Shown here: positions 8,886-17,387 of the stretch, piece by piece
Layout: each line of letters opens with the position of its first letter
Numbering within the stretch: position 1 is the first letter of the stretch
Notes under the pieces: model-generated
Databases searched by the model: none
What the model was told of the DNA's origin: nothing
The model's input: only the letters and a program-made list of their open reading frames with translations
Translations under genes and position numbers: made by a program
Origin: Gillisia sp. Hel1_33_143
GTDB lineage: Bacteria > Bacteroidota > Bacteroidia > Flavobacteriales > Flavobacteriaceae
Direction: 5' to 3'
Length of the DNA: 64,000 nt
Assembly: GCF_900104765.1 (NCBI RefSeq)
Contig: NZ_LT629737.1
Coordinates: 2,418,001-2,482,000 of the forward strand

Positions 8886-9797
8886 TTAATTGATCGAAGC
8901 TTCCTTCCTAAATTCCTTAGGAACTGCTATTAATAATTTTATAGGACTCACCTGTGCAAACACTTCTGTTACTTCACCTATAAACTCGCCATCTATTTGT
9001 AAAGCCACAGGAGTTTTGGAAGTAATTTTTACACTTGTAGTAGATACATCTTCTACAAATTCTGAGTCGAAATCTACTTCTTCACTATACAGCGATTTAA
9101 AAATTTCTATAATGTCAAGATTTTTAAATATCAAGACTTCAAATTTCCCGTCGTATATTTTACCCTTCGGATTTATATTCGCTCCTGTTCCAAATTTACT
9201 TGCATTGGCTATGGCTAATAAAATACCTTCCTTTTTATAGAATTTCTTATTGATCTCTAATTCAAAATCAAATGGATATTCAGAGTTCAGAAGGGTAGGA
9301 ATACTTTGTAAGAAATATCCGAGCTTTCCATGAAGTTTGGATTTTTTGTAGTTTTTAATCAGCTCGGCATTAATACCCAGATCTGCAATATGTAAGCAAA
9401 TTTTATCATTTATTAAAAGGGTATCTGTTTTTAAAAGATCGTTACTAAGTGCAATCTCTAATTGTTCTATTCTATTTGAAGGTAAATTAAGATTAACGGC
9501 AAATCCATTGGCAGAACCGGCGGGAATAATACCAATTGGCAGATGATCATGATCTTTTAATACTTCAGCTACAAGTTGAATAGTTCCATCTCCTCCAGCT
9601 ACTAGAATTCTTTCTGGAGTTTCCTTATTTATAAGATCATCTATTCTTTGAATATCATCCTTACCATTGGTCTTATAGATGATAAGGTTTTTACCTCTAT
9701 CTTTTAGCTCACTTTTAATAAGATCCGTTAATTCGGTTTTTTTTAGGTTTCCTGAAATAGGATTTACAATTAGTAAAATTTTATTTTTTGCACTCAT
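8886..9797 (-). CDS. Diacylglycerol kinase-like lipid kinase (YegS/BmrU family)
   Basis: A 303-residue cytosolic enzyme of the DAGK catalytic family, which phosphorylates lipid alcohols with ATP. Visible motifs are the N-terminal LLIVNPISGN, the nucleotide-binding VAGGDGTIQLVAEVL at about residue 66, GIIPAGSANGFA, and the C-terminal LQIDGEFIGE. The length is normal for the family. The exact lipid substrate is not determinable. It is divergent from the App1-like gene, 44 bases away, and upstream of the hydrolase-OsmC gene. Confidence 0.9.
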   Translation of the reverse strand: MSAKNKILLIVNPISGNLKKTELTDLIKSELKDRGKNLIIYKTNGKDDIQRIDDLINKETPERILVAGGDGTIQLVAEVLKDHDHLPIGIIPAGSANGFAVNLNLPSNRIEQLEIALSNDLLKTDTLLINDKICLHIADLGINAELIKNYKKSKLHGKLGYFLQSIPTLLNSEYPFDFELEINKKFYKKEGILLAIANASKFGTGANINPKGKIYDGKFEVLIFKNLDIIEIFKSLYSEEVDFDSEFVEDVSTTSVKITSKTPVALQIDGEFIGEVTEVFAQVSPIKLLIAVPKEFRKEASIN

Positions 9798-9841
9798 GAA
9801 TTGTAGATTGTGATTAAAAATAAGTATTTTGGAACGAACCT

Positions 9842-10828
9842 ATGTTAACAAAATCTCAATTGATAAAAATAGATCTTAAGCTTTACAGAGGATATCTCAA
9901 TAACAAAGAACTTGTGGTTTTTGGGCACGTTTTTAAGTCGTGGGCTCCAGATAAATACAGGATAGATAGAAGAGGGGTAAAACATGCTTTCTCTATAATA
10001 CATATGTTCAATATTTCTCCAATATCAAATTTTAGGATCAAACTTAATTTTGAAGATGTTGAAGTTGAAACTAAAACACTTAATGATGGATATTTTAGAT
10101 TCGCCATTCCTTTTACAAAAGAGTTAGAAAGCGGTTGGCATACTTATACCGTGAGTTGTAAATTTAATGATTTTGGTATCGTGGAGCAGGGAGAAGTTCT
10201 AAAACCATATGATAGTAAATACGGTATTATATCAGATATTGATGATACTTTTTTAATATCACACAGCAATAATTTTTTTAAAAAGCTTTATATAATGCTT
10301 CTTAAAAATATTAATAATAGAAAGGTTTTTTCAGACGTTGTGCCTCATTATAAAGCGCTAAGTTCTTATGGTCAGGAATCTGAGAATAGTTTCAATTCCT
10401 TTTTTTATGTTTCTAGCAGTGAATGGAATCTATATAGTTTTATTAACGAACTGGCAGTAATGCATGAATTGCCAAAAGCAGTGATCAAGTTAAAAAAGAT
10501 CAAGACCGGAATTTCAGACTTCCTTTTTACCGGCAGAGGCAGTCACGATCATAAGTTTGAAAAAATCAAAGATATTATTTCATTTTATCCACATATTGAA
10601 TATGTGTTGTTGGGAGATGATTCCCAAAAAGATCCTTATATCTATGAACGTGTTTGTAAAATCTTTCCTTTAAATATAAAAGCTGTTTATATCCGGCAAA
10701 CAACAAATACTAAAAAATCTGAAGTATTAAAGATTCTAGAGAATTTGGAGGATTTGAATGTAGCTACCTGCTATTTTCAGCATAGTGAAAAAGCTATAGC
10801 ACATTCTAAAAAGATAGATATTATTTAA
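9842..10828 (+). CDS. App1-like phosphatase domain protein (DUF2183)
   Basis: A 328-residue protein whose centre carries GIISDIDDTFLISHS (about residue 136), the HAD-type DxDxT motif of the LNS2/App1 group. In yeast App1 this domain acts as a phosphatidate phosphatase. Further family signs are FFYVSSSEWNLYSF, FLFTGRGSHDHKFEKI and YVLLGDDSQKDPYIYE. The N-terminal 120 residues form a beta-rich domain typical of bacterial members. Its place opposite a lipid kinase gene suggests that the two act on the phosphorylation state of the same lipid pool (inference). Confidence 0.85.
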   Translation: MLTKSQLIKIDLKLYRGYLNNKELVVFGHVFKSWAPDKYRIDRRGVKHAFSIIHMFNISPISNFRIKLNFEDVEVETKTLNDGYFRFAIPFTKELESGWHTYTVSCKFNDFGIVEQGEVLKPYDSKYGIISDIDDTFLISHSNNFFKKLYIMLLKNINNRKVFSDVVPHYKALSSYGQESENSFNSFFYVSSSEWNLYSFINELAVMHELPKAVIKLKKIKTGISDFLFTGRGSHDHKFEKIKDIISFYPHIEYVLLGDDSQKDPYIYERVCKIFPLNIKAVYIRQTTNTKKSEVLKILENLEDLNVATCYFQHSEKAIAHSKKIDII

Positions 10829-10908
10829 ATTTGAGAACAATAAATTTGAAGGTACATCGCTCTTAAAATTACCTTTACATCATCTTTAATATTTAAAATC
10901 ATTTACTC

Positions 10909-13035
10909 TTGAAGTTACTCGAATATATAAAAGCGCAGATAAATGCGCCAGAGAAGTCTATTCAAAATACCCTGGATCTTATAAAAGCAGATGCAACTAT
11001 ACCTTTTATTGCCAGATATAGAAAGGAGCTTACCGGAAATTTAGATGAAGTTGAAATAGAAAAGATCGCTACCTTATTAAATGCTTTTCAAGAACTTGAA
11101 AAACGCAAAGAGTCTATTTTAAAGGCTATTGAAGAGCAAAATGCGCTAAGTGATGATTTGCGTTCTAAAATTAAGAACTCTAATGACTTAATAGCGCTGG
11201 AAGACCTTTACTTACCGTTTAAGAAGAAGAGAAAGACAAAGGCAGATGCGGCTAGAGAAGCTGGCTTAGAACCGTTGGCGAGGATCTTAATGGCGCAACA
11301 TGATAATTCCATAGAGTCAAGTTCCAGGCGATTCTTAAGTTCTGATATTAGAACAGTAGAAGATGCTTTAGAAGGAGCTAAAAATATTGTTGCGGAATGG
11401 ATTAATGAAGATCAGAATGTTAGGGCTAAAATAAGGCAACTCTATCAGCGCACGGCAGAAATAAGTGCAAAAATTATTAAGAAAGAAGCATCTTCAGAAA
11501 AAGCTCAAAAATTTAAGCAATATTTTGATTGGAATGAACCTCTAAAGCGAATTCCATCACATCGATTTTTAGCTATTCATAGAGCAGAAAAAGAAGGCAT
11601 TTTAAAATTGAAGATCGAAATAGATCAAAAGGAAGCTTATAATATTATTTCCAGAATCATATTAAAAAATAGAGAGAACGCTACCACCCGGTATGTTTTC
11701 GAAGCAATTGAAGATGCATATAAAAGATTGCTAAAACCATCATTTTATACAGAATTTTTAAATGAAGCTAAAGCGAGGGCAGATGCCGAAGCTATTTCAG
11801 TATTTGCAGATAACCTCGAACAATTGTTATTAGCTCCTACTTTAAATGGTAAAAGAATTTTGGCGATAGATCCTGGGTTTAGATCTGGTTGTAAAGTGGT
11901 TTGTTTAGACGAAAATGGCATTTTACTTCACAATGAGAACATCTATCCACATCCTCCGCAAAAGGAAGTTGGTATGGCAAGTAAAAAAATTAAATCCCTA
12001 GTAAATGCGTATAATATTGATGCAATTTCCATCGGTAACGGAACGGCTTCTAGAGAAACAGAATTCTTTGTAAAGAAAATTTCTTTTGACAGGGATCTTT
12101 CGGTCTATATAGTAAACGAAGCCGGAGCATCTGTTTACTCTGCGTCAAAAATAGCAAGAGATGAATTTCCTAATTATGATATTACCGTTAGAGGTGCTGT
12201 TTCTATTGGAAGAAGATTAACAGATCCTTTGGCAGAACTGGTGAAGATAGATCCAAAATCTATTGGAGTAGGACAGTACCAGCATGAAGTAGATCAAAAT
12301 CATCTAAAAAACAAGCTAGATATCGTGGTTGTAAGTTGTGTAAATAGAATAGGTGTAAATGTGAATACAGCAAGTAAGGAGTTGCTATCTTATGTTTCTG
12401 GGATTGGACCTGGCTTGGCCGATAATATTATTTCTTACAGAAAGATAAGCGGTGGTTTGAAGAATAGAAAAGAATTGCTGAAGGTACCTAGACTAGGAGC
12501 TAAAGCCTATGAGCAATCTGCAGGATTCTTAAGAATTAAAGATGGTGACTTTCCATTAGACGATTCTGCGGTGCATCCAGAAAGTTATAGTTTAGTTCAA
12601 AAGATCGCCAAAGATCAAAAGTTGAAATTAGAAGACCTAATAGGGAATAAGGAGATTCTTAAGAACGTGGACCTAGAAAAATACATCAGTAAAGATCTAG
12701 GTTTACCAACTTTAAAAGATATTTTAAAAGAATTGGAAAAACCTGGAGCAGATCCTAGAAAGGCTATAGTTAATTTTCAGTTCGATCCGAATGTGAAAAC
12801 TATAGAAGACCTAAAGGTTGGTATGAAACTACCTGGATTGGTAAATAACATTACCAATTTTGGATGTTTTGTAGATATAGGCATTAAAGAAAGTGGATTG
12901 GTTCATATTTCTAATTTAGCCAACGAATTTGTAAGTGATGTTAATTCTATAGTGAAACTAGGTCAACAGGTGGAGGTAACTGTTATGGAGGTAGATGAAA
13001 GTAGAAAAAGAGTTCAGCTTTCAATGATAGCATAA
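10909..13035 (+). CDS. tex: Tex family RNA-binding transcription accessory protein
   Basis: A 708-residue protein with the full Tex layout: an N-terminal helical domain (IARYRKELTGNLDEVEIEKI, then LYLPFKKKRKTKADAAREAG), a YqgF/RNase H-like domain starting ILAIDPGFRSGCKVV at about 320, helix-hairpin-helix segments (VSGIGPGLADNIISYR), and a C-terminal S1 domain (LPGLVNNITNFGCFVDIGIK to VQLSMIA). No ATG lies in frame upstream, so translation probably starts at the TTG at 10909 (MKLLEYIKAQ). Tex binds nucleic acids and affects transcription. The gene stands alone and faces the M28 peptidase gene. Confidence 0.93.
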   Translation: MKLLEYIKAQINAPEKSIQNTLDLIKADATIPFIARYRKELTGNLDEVEIEKIATLLNAFQELEKRKESILKAIEEQNALSDDLRSKIKNSNDLIALEDLYLPFKKKRKTKADAAREAGLEPLARILMAQHDNSIESSSRRFLSSDIRTVEDALEGAKNIVAEWINEDQNVRAKIRQLYQRTAEISAKIIKKEASSEKAQKFKQYFDWNEPLKRIPSHRFLAIHRAEKEGILKLKIEIDQKEAYNIISRIILKNRENATTRYVFEAIEDAYKRLLKPSFYTEFLNEAKARADAEAISVFADNLEQLLLAPTLNGKRILAIDPGFRSGCKVVCLDENGILLHNENIYPHPPQKEVGMASKKIKSLVNAYNIDAISIGNGTASRETEFFVKKISFDRDLSVYIVNEAGASVYSASKIARDEFPNYDITVRGAVSIGRRLTDPLAELVKIDPKSIGVGQYQHEVDQNHLKNKLDIVVVSCVNRIGVNVNTASKELLSYVSGIGPGLADNIISYRKISGGLKNRKELLKVPRLGAKAYEQSAGFLRIKDGDFPLDDSAVHPESYSLVQKIAKDQKLKLEDLIGNKEILKNVDLEKYISKDLGLPTLKDILKELEKPGADPRKAIVNFQFDPNVKTIEDLKVGMKLPGLVNNITNFGCFVDIGIKESGLVHISNLANEFVSDVNSIVKLGQQVEVTVMEVDESRKRVQLSMIA

Positions 13036-13093
13036 AGTAGCTGTCACAAATGTTTTTGTTTGCGTCGAGCGGAACTAATTTTGTTTAAAAGTT

Positions 13094-13128
13094 AAACGTC
13101 ATTCCGAAATAAATTCAGAATGACGTTT
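13094..13128. repeat. REP-like palindrome, also a likely terminator
   Basis: AAACGTCATTC at 13094-13104 pairs with GAATGACGTTT at 13118-13128, with inner GAAATAAATTC-type complementarity. The GTCATTCCGA...GAATGAC form, together with the nearby CGTCGAGCGGAACT at about 13063-13076, is like dispersed extragenic palindromes known from Bacteroidota. It sits between converging genes and can end both transcripts. Confidence 0.6.
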
Positions 13129-13162
13129 ATAATAGCTTTGTACGGTCTTCTTAAAGTGATGT

Positions 13163-14533
13163 TTATCTATAAGTTCCTGAAGGAAATACAACTAAACTTT
13201 CATGCCCTTCTTTATCTACCGCGGCTACACCAAAGAAGAAGTTATCTATAACGATACCCTCCAGCGTAAATTCTGATACATCTCCAACAAATCTAGAATA
13301 TTGCCAAATAGGAGAAGTTGTATCTCTCCAATAGATTTTATATCCTGCTATTTCTCCATCTACTTGCTTCCATCTTAATTTAGTAGATGGTTCTACTATT
13401 CCGCCAATTTCTACATCTTTAGGAGCAGGTGGTGCCCAGGCAATTGCTGCCATATTTATAGCATTAACGGCCGTCATCTTAGCAGCATAATCAAAATTTA
13501 CACCTTCTACAACATCTCCATATTTAATTCCGTTTTCAGTGCGAATATTTTGGTGCTGTCTATTATAGTTTTCATGCGCTTCCATAATTCTAATTCCTGC
13601 ATATCCAAGATCATTAAAAGATCTGTGGTGGCCACCACGTCCAAATCTATCTAATCTATAAATCAACATTGGGTTCATTTCAGGCATGTAAGTTTTTGTA
13701 GTTGTATAAACAAAACGCGCAAGTTGTCTTGAGATTCCATCTACTTCGCCACCATAAAATCTTCGCATGTTTCTTTCTCTCTCAGTTTCAGTAGGAGGCA
13801 CTGGCTCAGAAAAAATTCTAAAACTTCTATTATCTATCACACCATCTACTCCTTCAATATTGCCTATCATATCATTATTAAAAACTCCTATAATATCCCA
13901 GCCTTTTTCCTTTGCATAGGCTGCCATAGATTTTCCTCCAAATAGGCCTTGCTCTTCTCCAGATAATCCTAAGTAAATAATACTATTTTCAAATTTGTAT
14001 TTTGATAGAACGCGAGCTGCTTCCATTGTTCCGGCCATTCCACTTGCATTATCATTGGCACCAGGTGCATCTCCTTTATAATCCATCACATCAGAATTTC
14101 GAGAATCTATATCTCCACTCATTATGATATATCTGTTAGGGTATTTTGTCCCTTTTTGAATAGCTACAACATTAGTAATATATGCTTCCATAGGTATTCT
14201 ATCACCGTCTGAAGGCTTAACCAGATCTCTCTGGTACTTAACGTCTAGGCAATTGGAACAATCTTTAGAGATATTGTCAAATTCAGATTTTATGAATCTT
14301 CTGGCTGCTCCTATCCCGCGAGTATTAGAAACGGTGTCACTAAAAGTATTTCTAGTACCAAATCCTGCTAAAGTTCTAATATCCTTTTCGATTCTTTGGG
14401 AAGAAACATTGTTTATTATATCATAGATTTTAGAATCTGTTTGTTGTGCATTGGCAGGAGCTATTGAGCTTATAAATAGAAAAGCTCCACCAATCGCAAA
14501 TTGGGATAATTTCATAAGTTTTTTTGTTTTCAA
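13163..14533 (-). CDS. Secreted M28-family aminopeptidase with C-terminal Fn3-like domain
   Basis: A 456-residue exported peptidase. A signal peptide covers about residues 1-29 (ending PANAQQ). The M28 catalytic domain shows SGDIDSRNSD, DAPGANDNASGMAGT, the Glu pair in LSGEEQGLFG, NNDMIGN, and a final histidine region (GGHHRSFNDLGYAGI). In the usual M28 pattern the first metal ligand is histidine (GHxDS); here the position is aspartate (GDIDS). Residues about 370-456 form a fibronectin type III-like domain (EPSTKLRWKQVDGEIAGYKI). It probably trims peptides in the periplasm or outside the cell. The gene is monocistronic. Confidence 0.85.
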   Translation of the reverse strand: MKTKKLMKLSQFAIGGAFLFISSIAPANAQQTDSKIYDIINNVSSQRIEKDIRTLAGFGTRNTFSDTVSNTRGIGAARRFIKSEFDNISKDCSNCLDVKYQRDLVKPSDGDRIPMEAYITNVVAIQKGTKYPNRYIIMSGDIDSRNSDVMDYKGDAPGANDNASGMAGTMEAARVLSKYKFENSIIYLGLSGEEQGLFGGKSMAAYAKEKGWDIIGVFNNDMIGNIEGVDGVIDNRSFRIFSEPVPPTETERERNMRRFYGGEVDGISRQLARFVYTTTKTYMPEMNPMLIYRLDRFGRGGHHRSFNDLGYAGIRIMEAHENYNRQHQNIRTENGIKYGDVVEGVNFDYAAKMTAVNAINMAAIAWAPPAPKDVEIGGIVEPSTKLRWKQVDGEIAGYKIYWRDTTSPIWQYSRFVGDVSEFTLEGIVIDNFFFGVAAVDKEGHESLVVFPSGTYR

Positions 14534-14591
14534 TTTAGTGAAAAGAATGAAGATTAGGAAAAAGAAAGATTTAGTAGTTTTAGAGCATAAA

Positions 14592-14615
14592 AAAACCCCG
14601 AAAAATCGGGGTTTT
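14592..14615 (-). terminator. Terminator downstream of the M28 peptidase start region, facing YtxH gene
   Basis: AAAACCCCGA at 14592-14601 and TCGGGGTTTT at 14606-14615 form a strong GC stem with a four-base loop and a T-run on the minus strand. It follows the stop of the YtxH gene (14635) by 19 bases. Confidence 0.9.
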
Positions 14616-14634
14616 ATAAATATTTAGTCAAAGA

Positions 14635-14922
14635 CTAGCTAGCTTTCATTTCGTGAATTTCAGCTTTTGCTTTGTTGATTGCTTCTTCAGATTTTGAATT
14701 TGTGAATTTAGCTTTAGACTTGTCTTTCAAAGCTTCAACTTTGTGGTTTAAGTTATCAGAAAATTCATCAAATCTTCCTCTTGCACCTTTTAAGTAGTTA
14801 TCACTAGTTTCAGAGATCTTTTTACGAGTATCTACACCTTTTTTAGGAGCAAATAATAATCCTAATGCTGCTCCAACTGCTGCTCCTGATACTAATCCTG
14901 TTAATAATCTTCCTGCTTTCAT
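14635..14922 (-). CDS. YtxH domain protein
   Basis: A 95-residue small protein. The N-terminus (GLVSGAAVGAALGLLFAPKKG) is the glycine/alanine-rich membrane segment and LLFAPKKG motif of YtxH proteins, followed by a charged helix (GRFDEFSDNLNHKVEALKDK). YtxH proteins are linked to general or envelope stress in other bacteria, but the mechanism is not known. The gene is a single unit closed by a strong terminator and lies next to the trehalose genes. Confidence 0.85.
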   Translation of the reverse strand: MKAGRLLTGLVSGAAVGAALGLLFAPKKGVDTRKKISETSDNYLKGARGRFDEFSDNLNHKVEALKDKSKAKFTNSKSEEAINKAKAEIHEMKAS

Positions 14923-15077
14923 AATTATGTTGTTTTATTGGTTTATGTTTCAATTATGATGTAAAATTACTTATAATTACAAGTATACAACAGTTCAGAT
15001 AGTTAAGTTTGATATAATTTTTATGATGATTTCCTAAGTATTTTAACACTTAGAATTTCAATTAAACTATCTTTTTA

Positions 15078-17291
15078 CTAATCTATATCGCTAAAAGCTT
15101 TTAGCAAGGTTCTAACTTTAGCAGTATCTTCTACGTAATAAGTGGCTGCAGTTTTTTTAAGTCCCACTTTCACGGTAACAGATTCTTCAGGAAGTTCTTT
15201 AAATAGATACTCATCGGTCCAATCGTCTCCAATTGCGAAGATAAAATCATACTCTTCCTTTAAAAGTAATTTGTTCGCAGCTTTTCCTTTATTAACGCCG
15301 CTACTTTTAATCTCCAAAACTTTATTGCCATCTAGCACACTCAATCCGTGATTGGAAATTAGATCTTTAAGAACATTAGAAAGTTCATTGGCTCTTATCT
15401 CACCGAGATCAGGATCAGCCTTTCTGAAGTGCCATGCTAGTGAATAATTTTTTTCTTCAATAAACGTCCCAGGAGTTCTATCTACAAAGGTTTCTATTAC
15501 AGGACGCACAGCACCCATCCAGTCATTTTGTACTTTCTCGTTTAATTTCCAGTCACGGCCTGTTTTTCTAACCCACACTCCATGTTCTGCAATAAGCTCT
15601 ACAGGAGTAGATTTCCACCATGTACCTAGCGTGTTCTTATCTCTACCACTTATAAGTACCACTTTGGTATTTTCTAGGGTAGTTAGTTTATTAATAAGCG
15701 CTAAAAGCTCGTCATCCGGACTTGCGTGATCTGGATTATTAGTGAAATTCACCAATGTTCCATCATAATCTAGAAAAAGTACTCTATTCTTAGCATTCTT
15801 GAATTTAGTGAGTATTTCCCCTTTTACACTTGTATTAATAAGGTTAGCCTTATAAATATCTCTATTTTCTGTTGTTCCTTTCAAAGATTTCATAAAATCA
15901 TTTGCCCATTTTTCTACATTATATCTCTTCAGTCTTTTCTGTAAAGAGGTGATTCTCTTGTTTTGTTCTGCCTCGGGCATTTCTATGGCGAACTTAATAG
16001 AATCTGCTATCTCATTAAAGTTGTTCGGATTTATTAAAATAGCTTCATTCATTTCCTGAGCGGCTCCTGCCATTTCACTTAGTATAAGTACTCCGGTTTT
16101 GTTAGTTCTGGTAGCTATATATTCTTTAGCAACCAAATTCATCCCATCTCTTATAGGTGTAAGTAATGCAATATCGCAACTGGTATATAAATCAATTAAG
16201 TTTTCAAAAGGCATAGATCTATAGAAATACCATATAGGGGTCCAGCTTACTGTGGCAAATTTCCCATTAATTCTTCCTACCAACTCATCTATCTCCTTTT
16301 TTAATAATTGATATTGAGGCACTTCAGATCTAGAAGGAACTGCCAGCATCACTAAACGAATTTTCTCTATGTACTGCGGATATTTATCCAGAAAATATTC
16401 AAACGCTCTTATTCTATTAGCTATACCTTTGGTGTAATCTAGCCTATCTATGCTCAATATTAGTTTCGCATCTGGAGCAGCTTTTTTATGATGATCTAAT
16501 CTCTGTTGAATTTCAGATTGATCTTCTGCTGTTTTCTCAAAATGATCTAGTGCGGCGCTTTCAAATTTATCGTAATCTATTCCCATAGGAAAAGAATCTA
16601 CTTTAACCAAGCGCTCGGGTAAGCTAACCTCATTAAATTCTACCTGATGCCTTAAAATCCTACTTACAGAACTTAAGAAATGTCTTTCATAGTCATATGT
16701 ATGAAAACCAATAAGATCTGCTCCAAGCATTCCTGTTAAGATCTCATCTCTCCATGGCATTGTTCTAAATACTTCATAAGATGGGAATGGGATATGATTA
16801 AAGAAACCTATGGTTGCATTCGGTTCTTTCTCTCTAATCATATTTGGGACTAGCAGTAATTGATAATCATGTACCCAAATTACGTCTCCATCTTTATAAT
16901 GTTCAATAACTGCATCTGCATATTTCTGATTAACATTTTTATAGGTTTCCCATTGCCATGAATCCCATTCTGTAAACTCCATAAAATAATGAAATAATGG
17001 CCAGATCCCTCTATTGCTAAAACCATAATAGAAACCTTCCATTTCTTCGGAAGAAAAATTTACAGCAATGCAATCTTCTGCCCTCGCTTTTTTGTGAACT
17101 TCATCAATTAAATGTTCTGGGATTTCTTCGGTGGTCATTCCTGTCCAACCTATCCAAATACTATCTCCGTCTTTATGAAATGATTTTAGTCCTGTTGCCA
17201 ATCCTCCTACACTAGGAGTCACAATTAATTCATCATTTTCTAGATTTATTTGTAAGGGTAATCGGTTGGAAATAATAATTGTTTTACTCAT
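15078..17291 (-). CDS. Bifunctional trehalose-6-phosphate synthase/phosphatase
   Basis: A 737-residue fusion of OtsA and OtsB. The N-terminal GT20 synthase (about 1-470) joins UDP-glucose and glucose-6-phosphate: IIISNRLPLQIN, SVGGLATGLKSFH, VIWVHDYQLLLVPNMI, FFNHIPFPSYEVFRTMPWR and DGMNLVAKEYIATR. The C-terminal HAD phosphatase (about 495-737) removes the phosphate: RVLFLDYDGTLVNF, VVLISGRDKNT, ELIAEHGVWV and FAIGDDWTDEYLFKEL. Both active sites look intact, so one chain should make trehalose. It is divergent from the GH15 gene, with an inverted repeat in the shared promoter region. Confidence 0.95.
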   Translation of the reverse strand: MSKTIIISNRLPLQINLENDELIVTPSVGGLATGLKSFHKDGDSIWIGWTGMTTEEIPEHLIDEVHKKARAEDCIAVNFSSEEMEGFYYGFSNRGIWPLFHYFMEFTEWDSWQWETYKNVNQKYADAVIEHYKDGDVIWVHDYQLLLVPNMIREKEPNATIGFFNHIPFPSYEVFRTMPWRDEILTGMLGADLIGFHTYDYERHFLSSVSRILRHQVEFNEVSLPERLVKVDSFPMGIDYDKFESAALDHFEKTAEDQSEIQQRLDHHKKAAPDAKLILSIDRLDYTKGIANRIRAFEYFLDKYPQYIEKIRLVMLAVPSRSEVPQYQLLKKEIDELVGRINGKFATVSWTPIWYFYRSMPFENLIDLYTSCDIALLTPIRDGMNLVAKEYIATRTNKTGVLILSEMAGAAQEMNEAILINPNNFNEIADSIKFAIEMPEAEQNKRITSLQKRLKRYNVEKWANDFMKSLKGTTENRDIYKANLINTSVKGEILTKFKNAKNRVLFLDYDGTLVNFTNNPDHASPDDELLALINKLTTLENTKVVLISGRDKNTLGTWWKSTPVELIAEHGVWVRKTGRDWKLNEKVQNDWMGAVRPVIETFVDRTPGTFIEEKNYSLAWHFRKADPDLGEIRANELSNVLKDLISNHGLSVLDGNKVLEIKSSGVNKGKAANKLLLKEEYDFIFAIGDDWTDEYLFKELPEESVTVKVGLKKTAATYYVEDTAKVRTLLKAFSDID

Positions 17292-17318
17292 AATTTAATG
17301 TGAATGCTGATGTGAAAA

Positions 17319-17351
17319 AATTGATTTTTCTTAAATTTCGGAAAATCAATT
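17319..17351. promoter_or_regulatory. Inverted repeat in the divergent trehalose/GH15 promoter region
   Basis: AATTGATTTT at 17319-17328 and AAAATCAATT at 17342-17351 are exact reverse complements around a 13-base spacer. The site lies within the 96-base gap between two divergent starts, so it could be an operator for both genes. No regulator gene is adjacent. Confidence 0.4.
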
Positions 17352-17387
17352 CAGAGTACCACTCTTTTAAAACAATTTTAAGATTAT

